A DNA stretch of 15,038 nucleotides, taken from the NCBI GenBank assembly GCA_002361625.1, contig DETL01000004.1, positions 1-15,038 on the forward strand, in the 5' to 3' direction. Origin of the DNA: Bacteroidales bacterium UBA3289 (GTDB lineage: Bacteria > Bacteroidota > Bacteroidia > Bacteroidales > UBA932). The notes beneath the pieces were generated by a model that had not been told where the DNA came from, did no database searches, and saw only the letters and a program-made list of their open reading frames with translations. A program made the translations under genes and the position numbers. Shown piece after piece: positions 1 through 6,591 of this stretch. How positions within the stretch are numbered: position 1 is the first letter of the stretch; every line of letters starts with the position of its first letter.

Positions 1-142
1 CAGTAAGTTGACCCTGAAGAGCAGCGATCTTCTCATCAAGACCCTTGATGTCTCCGGAATAATCCTTCTGGCAAGACACAGCTCCTACAAGTGCGGCTGC
101 GATAGCGGCACTCGTAAGGAAGAATTTGAATTGCTTGTTCAT
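1..142 (-). CDS. Putative lipoprotein with coiled-coil start (5' end only)
   Basis: Only the first 47 codons lie in the window; the gene continues beyond base 1. The ATG at 142-140 opens a signal peptide: MNKQFKFF, then an Ala/Leu/Val-rich stretch ending in the lipobox AVSC, with the lipidated Cys at residue 24. The mature part begins QKDYSGDIKGLDEKIAALQ, whose spacing of hydrophobic residues looks like the start of a coiled coil, as in many Bacteroidales surface lipoproteins. Placement in the outer membrane or cell surface is inference from the signal. No function can be given from this fragment. Many codons end in T or A (GCT, CTT, GGT, ACT), unlike the C/G-ending codons of its neighbours. 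No TAnnTTTG box was found in the 127 nt separating it from ompA, so it may be co-transcribed with ompA upstream. Confidence 0.75.
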   Translation of the reverse strand, partial: MNKQFKFFLTSAAIAAALVGAVSCQKDYSGDIKGLDEKIAALQGQLT

Positions 143-202
143 AAATGAATTTGGATTAATGGATAATAATTTGTTTTAGATTAAATTTTCCTGTTCTAGT
201 CC

Positions 203-219
203 GGCTCCCGGAAGGAGCC
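203..219 (-). terminator. Stem-loop downstream of ompA
   Basis: A perfect 6-bp GC-rich stem (GGCTCC pairing with GGAGCC, 5-nt loop) lies 51 nt past the ompA stop. It has no clear U-tract on the minus strand, so it is at best a weak or Rho-assisted terminator. It could instead be an mRNA 3'-end stabiliser or part of the leader of the next lipoprotein gene. Confidence 0.35.
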
Positions 220-269
220 AACGATTTGTTAAGTTTCAGTTCTTAGAATTCCTCCTATAGTTTAAATGG

Positions 270-1451
270 TTATTCCACAGTGCTGATCACCACGCGGTTC
301 AGATCGTTTTCGGCGAACGGCTGGACACGGTCGCCATTGGCCACGCAGGAGATGATCCGGGACTCGGCGACGCCACGCTCCGTGAGGAACGCCTTGACGG
401 CGGCGGCACGCTGCTCGGAGAGCTTCTGGTTGATGCGCTTGTTACCGGTGCCCTTGTCGGCATGGCCGGCGATGGCGATATTCACACCCGGATTGGCCTT
501 GAGCCAGTCGATGTAGCGGATGAGTTTCGCAGCCTCCTCGTCGGAAATGACGGAAGAGTTGATGGTGAAGAAGGTGTTTACCTGACGCATTTCGGCGGCA
601 AGACGCTCGGCAGCAGCCCTTTCGGCGGCGAGCTTGTCAGCAGCGGCCTTTTCGGCAGCAGCCTTTTCAGCGGCGGCCTTTTCGGCAGCGAGTCTGGCAG
701 CGCGCTCGGCATCCTGCTGGGCCTTGAGGGCGGCAGCGGCAGCCTCAGCGGCGGCAGCATCGGCAGCAACCTTGGCGGAAGTGCGGAAAGGCTTGCCTCC
801 AAAGACGAACTTCAGGCCGGCGAGGGCGTTGTACTGGTAGTCCGGGTTGCCGGCCTTCTTGGAATTGAAACGGTCGCTGAGGACATTGCCGTTCACCTCA
901 AGATTGAGGGAGAGGCGGTCCGCCAGACGGATGTCGAAACCGACACCGGCGCGGCCGACAGGAGTGATGAGCTTGTTGTCCGACCAGAGATAGCCGAAAT
1001 ACTGGGAAGGCGTGACCACCTTCACGTTGTTCGCGCCGTTCTTGAGACCCAGTGCAGCACCACCACCGACGAAGATGTACGGATTGAGGATCCGGGCGTG
1101 GTTGTAGCCGAACAGATTCGCAAGACTCAGGGTCAGATCCAAGTTGCCCTGGACGAAATTGAACTTGTACAGTTCGCTGGGGCTGACAGTGGAACCTTTA
1201 CCCTGGATTCCGGCAGCTCCGAGACGAAGGCCGAAAACCGGGGTGAACTGGTAGCCGAAATTGACAGCACCAGCGGGAGAAAGCAGATTGGTGAAAGCGG
1301 ACTCGCCCACGGTGTGAGCGACGCCACCCATCAACTGCCCGTAAGCATGAGGACGGAACTCGACGTTCGGGTCGCTCTTGCTCTGCTGCGCCATCGCCAT
1401 GCCGGGGAGGAACGCAATGGCCAAAATCAATGCCAGGCTTTTGAACTTCAT
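270..1451 (-). CDS. OmpA-family outer membrane protein with Ala/Glu/Lys-rich linker
   Basis: This encodes a 393-aa outer membrane protein that probably ties the outer membrane to peptidoglycan. The chosen ATG (1451-1449) gives a clean signal peptide with cleavage after AMA at residue 21; the in-frame ATG 39 nt upstream would add an unsuitable hydrophilic extension. Residues 22-222 look like an eight-stranded OmpA barrel, with alternating aromatic/glycine strands and an end near LKFVFGG. Residues 226-290 are an Ala/Lys/Glu linker of repeated five-residue units (AAEKA type), likely helical or coiled coil. Residues 292-393 form the OmpA C-terminal peptidoglycan-binding domain. The expected diaminopimelate ligands appear as D332 (GHAD) and R348 (LSEQRA). 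It has its own promoter at 1553-1584 and a leader of about 96 nt, divergent from lysS. Family assignment is firm; the exact role is inferred. Confidence 0.93.
   Translation of the reverse strand: MKFKSLALILAIAFLPGMAMAQQSKSDPNVEFRPHAYGQLMGGVAHTVGESAFTNLLSPAGAVNFGYQFTPVFGLRLGAAGIQGKGSTVSPSELYKFNFVQGNLDLTLSLANLFGYNHARILNPYIFVGGGAALGLKNGANNVKVVTPSQYFGYLWSDNKLITPVGRAGVGFDIRLADRLSLNLEVNGNVLSDRFNSKKAGNPDYQYNALAGLKFVFGGKPFRTSAKVAADAAAAEAAAAALKAQQDAERAARLAAEKAAAEKAAAEKAAADKLAAERAAAERLAAEMRQVNTFFTINSSVISDEEAAKLIRYIDWLKANPGVNIAIAGHADKGTGNKRINQKLSEQRAAAVKAFLTERGVAESRIISCVANGDRVQPFAENDLNRVVISTVE
585..690 (-). repeat. Tandem 15-bp/pentapeptide repeats in the OmpA linker
   Basis: The linker DNA consists of degenerate 15-bp units. 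They encode successive pentads AAEKA, AAEKA, AAEKA, AADKL, AAERA, AAERL and AAE at about residues 257-289. The plus strand shows this as recurring GGCCTTTTCGGCAGC-type blocks. Such an array can expand or contract by slippage in 5-residue steps without breaking the frame, changing the reach between barrel and peptidoglycan domain. Confidence 0.7.
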
Positions 1452-1552
1452 ACTTATATTATTAAAAATATAGCCCAATTCTCGTGACACAATCCCACAA
1501 GATTTCAGCCCAATCGGCCGTAGTCCCGTCTGGAGAGTATCATATACGATGG

Positions 1553-1584
1553 CAAAATTAAGCAGAATTTTCTAGATTTCCCAA
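1553..1584 (-). promoter_or_regulatory. ompA promoter, Bacteroidota type
   Basis: On the minus strand, a -7 box TAATTTTG (1560-1553) matches TAnnTTTG exactly. It is preceded, after a 21-nt spacer, by TTG (1584-1582) as the -33 element. The predicted start near 1548 leaves a leader of about 96 nt before the ompA ATG. The match to the Bacteroides sigma-ABfr consensus is direct; use in vivo is inferred. Confidence 0.65.
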
Positions 1585-1622
1585 CAATTTCAAAACTTTT
1601 TATGGAATTAATTGGGCAGGCA

Positions 1623-1652
1623 TTCGTTTCTGAGAGGTTTTTCGTAAATTTG
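1623..1652 (+). promoter_or_regulatory. lysS promoter, Bacteroidota type
   Basis: TAAATTTG at 1645-1652 fits the TAnnTTTG -7 box. A weak -33 candidate (TTCG, 1623-1626) lies 18 nt upstream. The start would be near 1658, giving a leader of about 37 nt. Because the box lies downstream of the upstream in-frame ATG at 1602, it supports the lysS start at 1695. Confidence 0.55.
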
Positions 1653-1694
1653 CACGCCGTACCCAAAACAGCATTTCATTTTCAATTATTTCAT

Positions 1695-3212
1695 ATGGCA
1701 ACGACTATCGAACTCAACGAGCAGGAGCGCGGACGCCGGGAGTCCCTGGAGAAAATCCGTGAACTCGGGATCAATCCCTACCCCGCTCCCCTCTATCCGA
1801 TCAATACGACCACCGCGAAGATCGCGGCGGGTTTCGACCCCGAAAAGGGGAATTTCGCCGACGTGTGCATCGCCGGCCGCATCATGTCCCGCCGTATCAT
1901 GGGAGCCGCCTCCTTTATGGAGCTGCAGGACCACGCGGGCCGCATCCAGGTCTATGTCAAGCGGGACGAAATCTGCCCCGGCGAGGACAAGACCCTGTAC
2001 AACACCGTGTTCAAGAAGCTGCTGGACATCGGTGACATCGTGGGTATCAAGGGTTTCGCCTTCATCACCCAGACCGGCCAGCTGTCCGTCCACGCGAAGG
2101 AACTCACGGTCCTTTCCAAGTCCCTCCGCGTCCTCCCCATCGTCAAGACCGATGCCGACGGCACCGTCCATGACGGCTTTGCCGATCCGGAGCTCCGCTA
2201 CCGCCAGCGCTATGTGGACCTCGTCGTGAACCCGCAGGTGAAGGAAACCTTCGTCAAGCGGGCGAAGATCATCTCCACGATGCGCCGCTACTTCGACGCG
2301 GCCGGATGCCTGGAAGTGGAAACGCCGATCCTGCAGCCCATTCCCGGCGGTGCAACGGCCCGTCCCTTCATCACGCACCACAACGCGCTGGACGTGGACA
2401 TGTACCTGCGCATTGCCAATGAACTGTACCTCAAGCGCCTCATCGTGGGCGGCTTCCTCGGCGTGTACGAGTTCGCCAAGAATTTCCGCAACGAGGGCAT
2501 GGACAAGACCCACAACCCGGAATTCACCTGCGTGGAACTCTATGTCGCCTATAAGGATTATAACTGGATGATGGACTTCACCGAAAAGATGCTCTCCGAA
2601 GTAGCCGAAGCCACGGGCGGTCTCACCAAGACCATCGGCGGCAACCAGGTCTCCTTCCAGGGTCCTTTCCGCCGTCTGAGGATCCTCGACGCCATCCAGG
2701 AATATGCCGGAGTCGATGTCAAGGGCATGGACGAAGCGCAGCTGCGGGCCACCTGCAAGCAGCTCGGCGTGGAAGTCACCCCGGAAATGGGTGTCGGCAA
2801 GCTCATCGACGCCATCTTCGGCGAATTCTGCGAGAAGAACCTGATCCAGCCGACCTTCATCATCGACTATCCCGTCGAGATGTCCCCGCTCACCAAGCGC
2901 TGCCGCTACGACGACACGCTCACTGAGCGCTTTGAACTCTTTGTCGCCGGCAAGGAACTCGCGAACGCCTACTCCGAGCTCAACGACCCGATCGACCAGC
3001 TGCATCGCTTTGAGGAACAGGCCGCCCTGAAGAGCAAGGGCGACGACGAAGCGATGTATATCGATTACGACTTCGTACGCGCGCTCGAATACGGCATGCC
3101 GCCCACCTCGGGCATCGGCATCGGTATCGACCGCCTCACCATGTTCATGACCGGGGCCGAAGCCATCCAGGACGTGCTGTTCTTCCCGACCATGCGACCG
3201 GAAAAGTTTTGA
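1695..3212 (+). CDS. lysS: Lysyl-tRNA synthetase, class II
   Basis: LysRS charges tRNA-Lys with lysine in the cytoplasm. The ATG at 1695 gives 505 aa, the length of E. coli LysS; an in-frame ATG at 1602 would add 31 residues that cross the predicted promoter and match nothing in the family. The order is an N-terminal helix, an OB-fold anticodon-binding domain (about 57-145, with GRIMSRRIMGAASF), then the class II catalytic core. Motif 1 lies around 207-220 (EVETPILQPIPGGA). Motif 2 is at 264-283 (FRNEGMDKTHNPEFTCVELY). Motif 3 is at 473-481 (GIGIGIDRL). As I recall, several Bacteroides LysRS carry a C-terminal extension of about 70 residues, which is absent here. The stop overlaps the start of the downstream methyltransferase by 4 nt, implying a two-gene operon. 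Confidence 0.97.
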   Translation: MATTIELNEQERGRRESLEKIRELGINPYPAPLYPINTTTAKIAAGFDPEKGNFADVCIAGRIMSRRIMGAASFMELQDHAGRIQVYVKRDEICPGEDKTLYNTVFKKLLDIGDIVGIKGFAFITQTGQLSVHAKELTVLSKSLRVLPIVKTDADGTVHDGFADPELRYRQRYVDLVVNPQVKETFVKRAKIISTMRRYFDAAGCLEVETPILQPIPGGATARPFITHHNALDVDMYLRIANELYLKRLIVGGFLGVYEFAKNFRNEGMDKTHNPEFTCVELYVAYKDYNWMMDFTEKMLSEVAEATGGLTKTIGGNQVSFQGPFRRLRILDAIQEYAGVDVKGMDEAQLRATCKQLGVEVTPEMGVGKLIDAIFGEFCEKNLIQPTFIIDYPVEMSPLTKRCRYDDTLTERFELFVAGKELANAYSELNDPIDQLHRFEEQAALKSKGDDEAMYIDYDFVRALEYGMPPTSGIGIGIDRLTMFMTGAEAIQDVLFFPTMRPEKF

Positions 3213-4051
3213 GAACCGAACAGGTCACATCGGCACAGAATCCGAAAATCAGGAACTTGCTCTTGCTGCAGGAGAAATCCAAGGCGCGGCGGGAGCAAGG
3301 CCTTTTTGTCGTGGAAGGCCGCCGCGAACTGCAGCACTGCCTCAAGGCGGGATTCACCGTCCGGACGGTATTCGTGTGTCCGGAAGTTTCTGGGGACGGG
3401 ACGTTTCCTGGAGCATATGCCCGTATTGGGTCGCGAAGCGACGCGGAGGGAAACGTCCTGTCCCCAGAAACAGAGCCGCTCATCATCGAAATTCCCGAGA
3501 CGCTGTACCGGAAGGTCGCGTACCGGGAAAGCACGGAAGGAATTATCGCAGAGGTGGAAGTGAAGGAACGTCGGCTTGAGGACCTGGAACTGTCTGAACA
3601 TCCACTCGTCGTCGTGCTGGAATCCGTGGAAAAGCCGGGGAACCTGGGCGCCGTGCTCCGCAGCGCGGACGCGGCCCGGGCCGATGCCGTGATCGTCTGC
3701 GACCCGCTTACGGACCTCTACAATCCGAACCTGATCCGGGCAAGCCTCGGCGGGATCTTCACGGTGCCCACGGTCGCGGCCACTTCGGAGGAGACCATCG
3801 CCTGGCTCAAGGCCCATGGGATCCGCATCCTTACGGCCCAGCTGCAGGACTCGTCGTGGTATTATGACGTAGACATGAGCGTGGGTACGGCCCTTGTCAT
3901 GGGCACAGAGTCCACGGGGCTCACCGACCTCTGGCGCCGCGCGGCCGACGCCCACATCCGCATCCCGATGCTCGGCCGCCTGGACAGCCTCAACGTGTCC
4001 GTTTCCGCCGCCATCCTCCTCTTCGAGGCCGTCCGCCAGCGGAATTCCTGA
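3209..4051 (+). CDS. TrmH/SpoU-family RNA 2'-O-methyltransferase with REP-derived insert
   Basis: This 280-aa enzyme should methylate a ribose 2'-OH on rRNA or tRNA using S-adenosylmethionine. The start is TTG, overlapping the lysS stop as TTGA; no in-frame ATG occurs before residue 223. Residues 1-110 form the N-terminal substrate-binding domain (SAQNPKIRNLLLL, FVVEGRRELQ). The C-terminal trefoil-knot SPOUT domain shows all three motifs: EKPGNLGAVLRSAD (141-154, key N145 and R151), LVMGTESTGL (229-238, key E234), and RIPMLGRLDSLNVSVSAA (251-268). Residues 60-88 are encoded by a palindromic REP-like element inserted in frame in the N-terminal domain; without it the protein would be about 252 aa. 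The exact RNA target (RlmB-like or other) cannot be told from sequence. Translation is probably coupled to lysS. Confidence 0.93.
   Translation: MRTEQVTSAQNPKIRNLLLLQEKSKARREQGLFVVEGRRELQHCLKAGFTVRTVFVCPEVSGDGTFPGAYARIGSRSDAEGNVLSPETEPLIIEIPETLYRKVAYRESTEGIIAEVEVKERRLEDLELSEHPLVVVLESVEKPGNLGAVLRSADAARADAVIVCDPLTDLYNPNLIRASLGGIFTVPTVAATSEETIAWLKAHGIRILTAQLQDSSWYYDVDMSVGTALVMGTESTGLTDLWRRAADAHIRIPMLGRLDSLNVSVSAAILLFEAVRQRNS
3386..3471. repeat. REP/BIME-like palindromic element inside the methyltransferase gene
   Basis: Two 23-nt arms, 3386-3408 and 3449-3471, are inverted repeats pairing at 22 of 23 positions, the exception being a G-T wobble at 3398/3459. The left arm reads GTTTCTGGGGACGGG and so on; the right arm ends CTGTCCCCAGAAAC. 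The 40-nt centre holds a palindrome GCATATGC (3413-3420) and a small hairpin, GTCGC-GAA-GCGAC (3430-3442). Long GGGGAC-containing inverted arms around a short centre are the layout of paired REP sequences mobilised by Y1 (RAYT) transposases. No such transposase is in the window. The element is read through in frame as residues 60-88. Confidence 0.75.
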
Positions 4052-4076
4052 GCGCGCCGCAGTTCAGTGATTCCCT

Positions 4077-4095
4077 CGTCCCGAAAACCGGGACG
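4077..4095. terminator. Stem-loop between convergent methyltransferase and ssb genes
   Basis: A 7-bp stem, CGTCCCG pairing with CGGGACG around a 5-nt loop, lies 26 nt past the methyltransferase stop. Neither strand has a strong U-tract right after it. It could be a weak bidirectional terminator or end-stabilising hairpin shared by the two convergent operons. Confidence 0.35.
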
Positions 4096-4107
4096 CAAGA
4101 ATCAAAA

Positions 4108-4134
4108 ACGGGCAAAAATGATTCCCGTAGGGAA
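4108..4134 (-). terminator. Probable ssb terminator
   Basis: On the minus strand, 6 nt after the ssb stop, TTCCC-TAC-GGGAA forms a 5-bp hairpin (4134-4122), followed by TCATTTTTG. The stem is short but the U-run is correctly placed. A second T-run lies just beyond. Activity is plausible but unproven. Confidence 0.4.
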
Positions 4135-4140
4135 GGCCGA

Positions 4141-4716
4141 TCAGAACGGAAGGTCGTCCTCGGAGCCGGCGTCAGCGGCGGGCTGGGCCTGCGGAGCGGG
4201 CGCCTGATAAGGGGTCGAAGGATGGGGTGCCGGCTGGGGAGCGGGCTGCTGCCAGGTCTGCTGGGGACGGGGGGCCGACGGCTGCTGGCCGCCATAGCCG
4301 GGGCCTGCATAGCCGCCCTGGCCACCCTGGCCGCTGTAGCCGCCTTGGCCGTCGCCTTCGCGGTCGGGACGCCTGCCGAGAAGCTGAAGGTTGTCCACCT
4401 GGATTTCGGTGGTGTAGCGTTCCTTACCGTCGCGATCCGTCCACTTGCGGGTGCGAAGTTTCCCTTCCACGTAGAGCTGGGAGCCTTTCTTGACGAATTT
4501 TTCGATGACGTCCGCGTTGCTGCGCCACGCGACGATGTTGTGCCATTCCGTGTTCTCACGGGTTTCGCCGTTGCGGTCGCGATAGCGCTCGGTCGTGGCG
4601 AGGCGGAAAGAGGCCACCTTGGCGTTGCCCTGGGGGCCCTGGGGATTGGAATCGAGGTAACGGATATCGGGGTCGTTTCCAACGTTACCGATCAACATGA
4701 CTTTATTGAGTGCCAT
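4141..4716 (-). CDS. ssb: Single-stranded DNA-binding protein
   Basis: SSB coats single-stranded DNA during replication, repair and recombination. The chosen ATG (4716-4714) starts MALNKVMLIGNVGNDPDIRY, the standard SSB beginning, giving 191 aa; the ATG 30 nt upstream adds an atypical prefix that runs through the likely promoter. Residues 1-110 are the OB fold (TEWHNIVAWRSNADVIEKFV, GSQLYVEGKLRTRKW). Residues 115-185 are a disordered Gly/Gln/Pro-rich linker (YSGQGGQGGYAG), and the protein ends in the acidic tip EDDLPF that recruits partner proteins. It lies 23 nt downstream of aroE on the same strand, so it may be read from the upstream genes. A TATTTTTG box directly before the ATG could also give a nearly leaderless transcript. 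Confidence 0.97.
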   Translation of the reverse strand: MALNKVMLIGNVGNDPDIRYLDSNPQGPQGNAKVASFRLATTERYRDRNGETRENTEWHNIVAWRSNADVIEKFVKKGSQLYVEGKLRTRKWTDRDGKERYTTEIQVDNLQLLGRRPDREGDGQGGYSGQGGQGGYAGPGYGGQQPSAPRPQQTWQQPAPQPAPHPSTPYQAPAPQAQPAADAGSEDDLPF

Positions 4717-4720
4717 AGTG

Positions 4721-4749
4721 CAAAAATATTTTATGCAAGTTAACAAAAA
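4721..4749 (-). promoter_or_regulatory. Possible ssb promoter overlapping the aroE stop
   Basis: On the minus strand, TATTTTTG (4728-4721) fits TAnnTTTG and lies 4 nt before the ssb ATG. A TTTTTTG at 4749-4743, inside the last aroE codons, could be the -33 element, but the 15-nt spacer is short. The A/T-rich stretch may simply be the translation-initiation region used by Bacteroidota in place of a Shine-Dalgarno. Confidence 0.4.
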
Positions 4750-5468
4750 ATCCGGAACATTGCGCCTTCGTCCGGCGTTTCGCCGGTAAAAATCGAGTAC
4801 CCGGCGACGGCCTGGTACAGGAGCCAGCGGTGACCGGAAACATAGGCCCGGCCGCGCCCGGCGAGCACCGGTGTCCGGTAGTTCGCCTCCAGGATCACGG
4901 CCTCCGGAAAGTCGGGAAAATCCGGAATGTCCAACGCTCCGGGAACGGTATAGACCACCAGGTCAGGTGTTTGGGAAGACAGTTCCTGCAGCGGCACCCA
5001 GCCGCAGCCCAGTTCCGCTGCGAGCGAACCGGCCCGCGCAGCCGTCCGGTTCGCAAGCGTCACCCGGCAGCCCAGCTGCAAAGCGGCGACGGCCGCGGCG
5101 CGACCTGCGCCCCCGCACCCGATGACCAAAGCGTCCGAAACCAGCAGTCCCGTCTCGCGCACGGACAGGACGACCCCGTCCACATCGGTATTGTACCCCA
5201 CGATGCCGTCAGACGTCTTCACGGCGAGGTTTACGGCGCCGCACAGCCGCGCGCTTTCGGACAGGCTGTCCACCGTCCGGAAAGCATCCTGCTTGAACGG
5301 GGCGGTGATGTTGATGCCGTCGTACCCGTCCAGGAACTGCTGCCAGAGCGGACCGAAAGACGGGCCTTCCAGCAGGTCATAGGCGTACCGGCCTCCGTAG
5401 GCGGCCTCGAAGAGCCGCGGGCTCAGGGACCCGGCGGCTGGATTTCCGATGAGGGCGAAGCGTTTCAC
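4740..5468 (-). CDS. aroE: Shikimate dehydrogenase (NADP+)
   Basis: AroE reduces 3-dehydroshikimate to shikimate with NADPH in the chorismate pathway. I choose the GTG at 5468-5466, which overlaps the upstream stop as GTGA and starts MKRFALIGNPAAGSLSP, the family's usual N-terminus; an ATG 36 nt upstream would add MLLYPRHFLPPP. The product is 242 aa, a little shorter than E. coli AroE. Visible landmarks are the shikimate-binding Ser pair (SLS), catalytic Lys in ITAPFKQ, NTDVDG with the catalytic Asp, nucleotide-binding GCGGAGRAAA, NRT for NADP preference, and a C-terminal QAVAGYSIFTG with the conserved Gln. It follows the membrane-protein gene with a 4-nt overlap and precedes ssb by 23 nt. 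The context does not suggest an aro gene cluster. Confidence 0.93.
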   Translation of the reverse strand: MKRFALIGNPAAGSLSPRLFEAAYGGRYAYDLLEGPSFGPLWQQFLDGYDGINITAPFKQDAFRTVDSLSESARLCGAVNLAVKTSDGIVGYNTDVDGVVLSVRETGLLVSDALVIGCGGAGRAAAVAALQLGCRVTLANRTAARAGSLAAELGCGWVPLQELSSQTPDLVVYTVPGALDIPDFPDFPEAVILEANYRTPVLAGRGRAYVSGHRWLLYQAVAGYSIFTGETPDEGAMFRIFC

Positions 5469-6514
5469 GGGCGGCGGAAGAAAGTGTCGTGGATATAGGA
5501 GCACCCGCCGCAGATGATGTCGGTCAGGACCTGGGACTCATGCGAGAGCGTGGCGAAGACGATGCCCACGCCGAAAGGAACGCCGTACAGGCTGGAGAGG
5601 GCGCCGGCGACGACCGTATGGAAGGCGCCGAACCCGCCCGGAACGGGCACGAGCGAACTCAGGGCCCCGGCGAACATGAGGAACAGCGCATCGCTCATTC
5701 CCATGGCATTGAGTTTCTCCACGGCCCCGGCGAATTCCGGACTGAGCCCCGTCGTGTCGATCCCCTGCAGGGACCACAGGATCGTGGCGCTCATGAGCCA
5801 GTACATGCACCAGATGATGACGGTATAGACGATGAACAGCCAGCCGTGTTTCATGTGCAGGCAGGAAGAGATGCCGTCTCCGAGTCCCCGGATCCAGCCC
5901 CAGACCTTGCCCCAGATGCGGCCGCGGTCCCGGAGCTTCCAGCACAGGAAGAAAAAGGCGCCGATGGCGAGGATCACCAGGACGACGACCCACCAGAGAC
6001 CGGCCTTGTCGGCCAGCCCCGGGAAAAAGGTCTCCTTGAAATACGTGCCGAACCGGTCCCACATCACGGAAAGGACGAGGACCATCACCAGCACGAGGGA
6101 CACCGCGTCCCACAACCGGTCCGCGAGGACCGTGCCGATGACCTTGTCCAGCGTCGCAAGCCGGCGTCCTTCCCCGTCTCGGCCCGAATTCTTCGTCACC
6201 AGGGCGCTCCGGGCGACTTCGCCCGCCCGCGGCACCACCAGGTTCACGACCATGCAGATGTTATAGGCGTCGAAACAGGTCAGACGGGAAGTGGAAGGGT
6301 CGATGGGGAGCAGCTGCATCCGCCAGCGCATCGCGCGGAACCACAGCGCGAGGGCTCCGAATACCATGGACAGGACCACATAGCCCCAATGGCAGTTGCG
6401 GAGCGCTTCGCCGAAATCTTTCCAGTTCACGCCCCGAAAGGAAAACCACAGCAAGGCGGCCGCCACCCCGGTCCACAGGATGTATTGGAGGATTCTTTTT
6501 AATTTCTTATCCAT
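5465..6514 (-). CDS. UPF0104 / LPG-synthase-TM-family membrane protein
   Basis: This is a 349-aa polytopic inner-membrane protein resembling the membrane half of lysylphosphatidylglycerol synthases (PF03706, the AglD/MprF-TM family), without the aminoacyl-transferase domain. Hydrophobic segments lie at about 10-26, 43-60, 83-96, 137-151, 173-192, 227-248, 274-291 and 298-326. Family hallmarks are the RAMRWRMQL stretch near 60, NLVVPRAGEVAR at 91-102, GTVLADRLWD at 127-136, and SLVPVPGGFGAFH at 287-299. Members are proposed to flip or transfer lipid-linked substrates, but the substrate here is unknown. The ATG at 6514 follows a TAACTTTG promoter box with almost no leader. It heads a minus-strand group with aroE and ssb and diverges from the kinase operon. 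Confidence 0.88.
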   Translation of the reverse strand: MDKKLKRILQYILWTGVAAALLWFSFRGVNWKDFGEALRNCHWGYVVLSMVFGALALWFRAMRWRMQLLPIDPSTSRLTCFDAYNICMVVNLVVPRAGEVARSALVTKNSGRDGEGRRLATLDKVIGTVLADRLWDAVSLVLVMVLVLSVMWDRFGTYFKETFFPGLADKAGLWWVVVLVILAIGAFFFLCWKLRDRGRIWGKVWGWIRGLGDGISSCLHMKHGWLFIVYTVIIWCMYWLMSATILWSLQGIDTTGLSPEFAGAVEKLNAMGMSDALFLMFAGALSSLVPVPGGFGAFHTVVAGALSSLYGVPFGVGIVFATLSHESQVLTDIICGGCSYIHDTFFRRP

Positions 6515-6522
6515 TGCAGGGA

Positions 6523-6530
6523 CAAAGTTA
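6523..6530 (-). promoter_or_regulatory. -7 box for the UPF0104 membrane-protein gene
   Basis: On the minus strand, TAACTTTG (6530-6523) matches TAnnTTTG. The predicted start near 6518 gives a leader of only about 4 nt before the ATG at 6514. I could not find a good -33 TTG at 19-21 nt spacing, so the call rests on the -7 box and its position. Confidence 0.45.
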
Positions 6531-6561
6531 GTGGAAAATCCCCAAATAATGCATAAATTTG
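6528..6561 (+). promoter_or_regulatory. Promoter of the kinase operon
   Basis: TAAATTTG at 6554-6561 is an exact TAnnTTTG box, with TTAG (6528-6531) as a near-match -33 element 22 nt upstream. The start would be near 6567, a leader of about 25 nt. The -33 candidate overlaps the -7 box of the divergent membrane-protein gene, so the two promoters share bases. Confidence 0.55.
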
Positions 6562-6591
6562 TAGGTTATTAAAGTAAAACGCCCCGACACG

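Noticed and set aside
251..256. Perfect AGGAGG (minus strand) downstream of ompA
   Set aside because: No start codon follows at a useful distance, and genes here do not use Shine-Dalgarno sequences. It is probably chance.
1602..1694. Longer LysRS start at 1602
   Set aside because: The extra 31 residues have no family counterpart, and the predicted -7 promoter box (1645-1652) lies within them.
1686..3005. Long open frame (439 codons) antisense to lysS
   Set aside because: It mirrors the well-supported lysS frame in GC-rich DNA, and its translation is low-complexity with no recognisable domain. It is a shadow of the real gene.
5469..5504. Upstream ATG for aroE at 5504
   Set aside because: It would overlap the preceding gene by 40 nt and add a Pro-rich prefix before the conserved start; the GTGA overlap at 5468 fits better.
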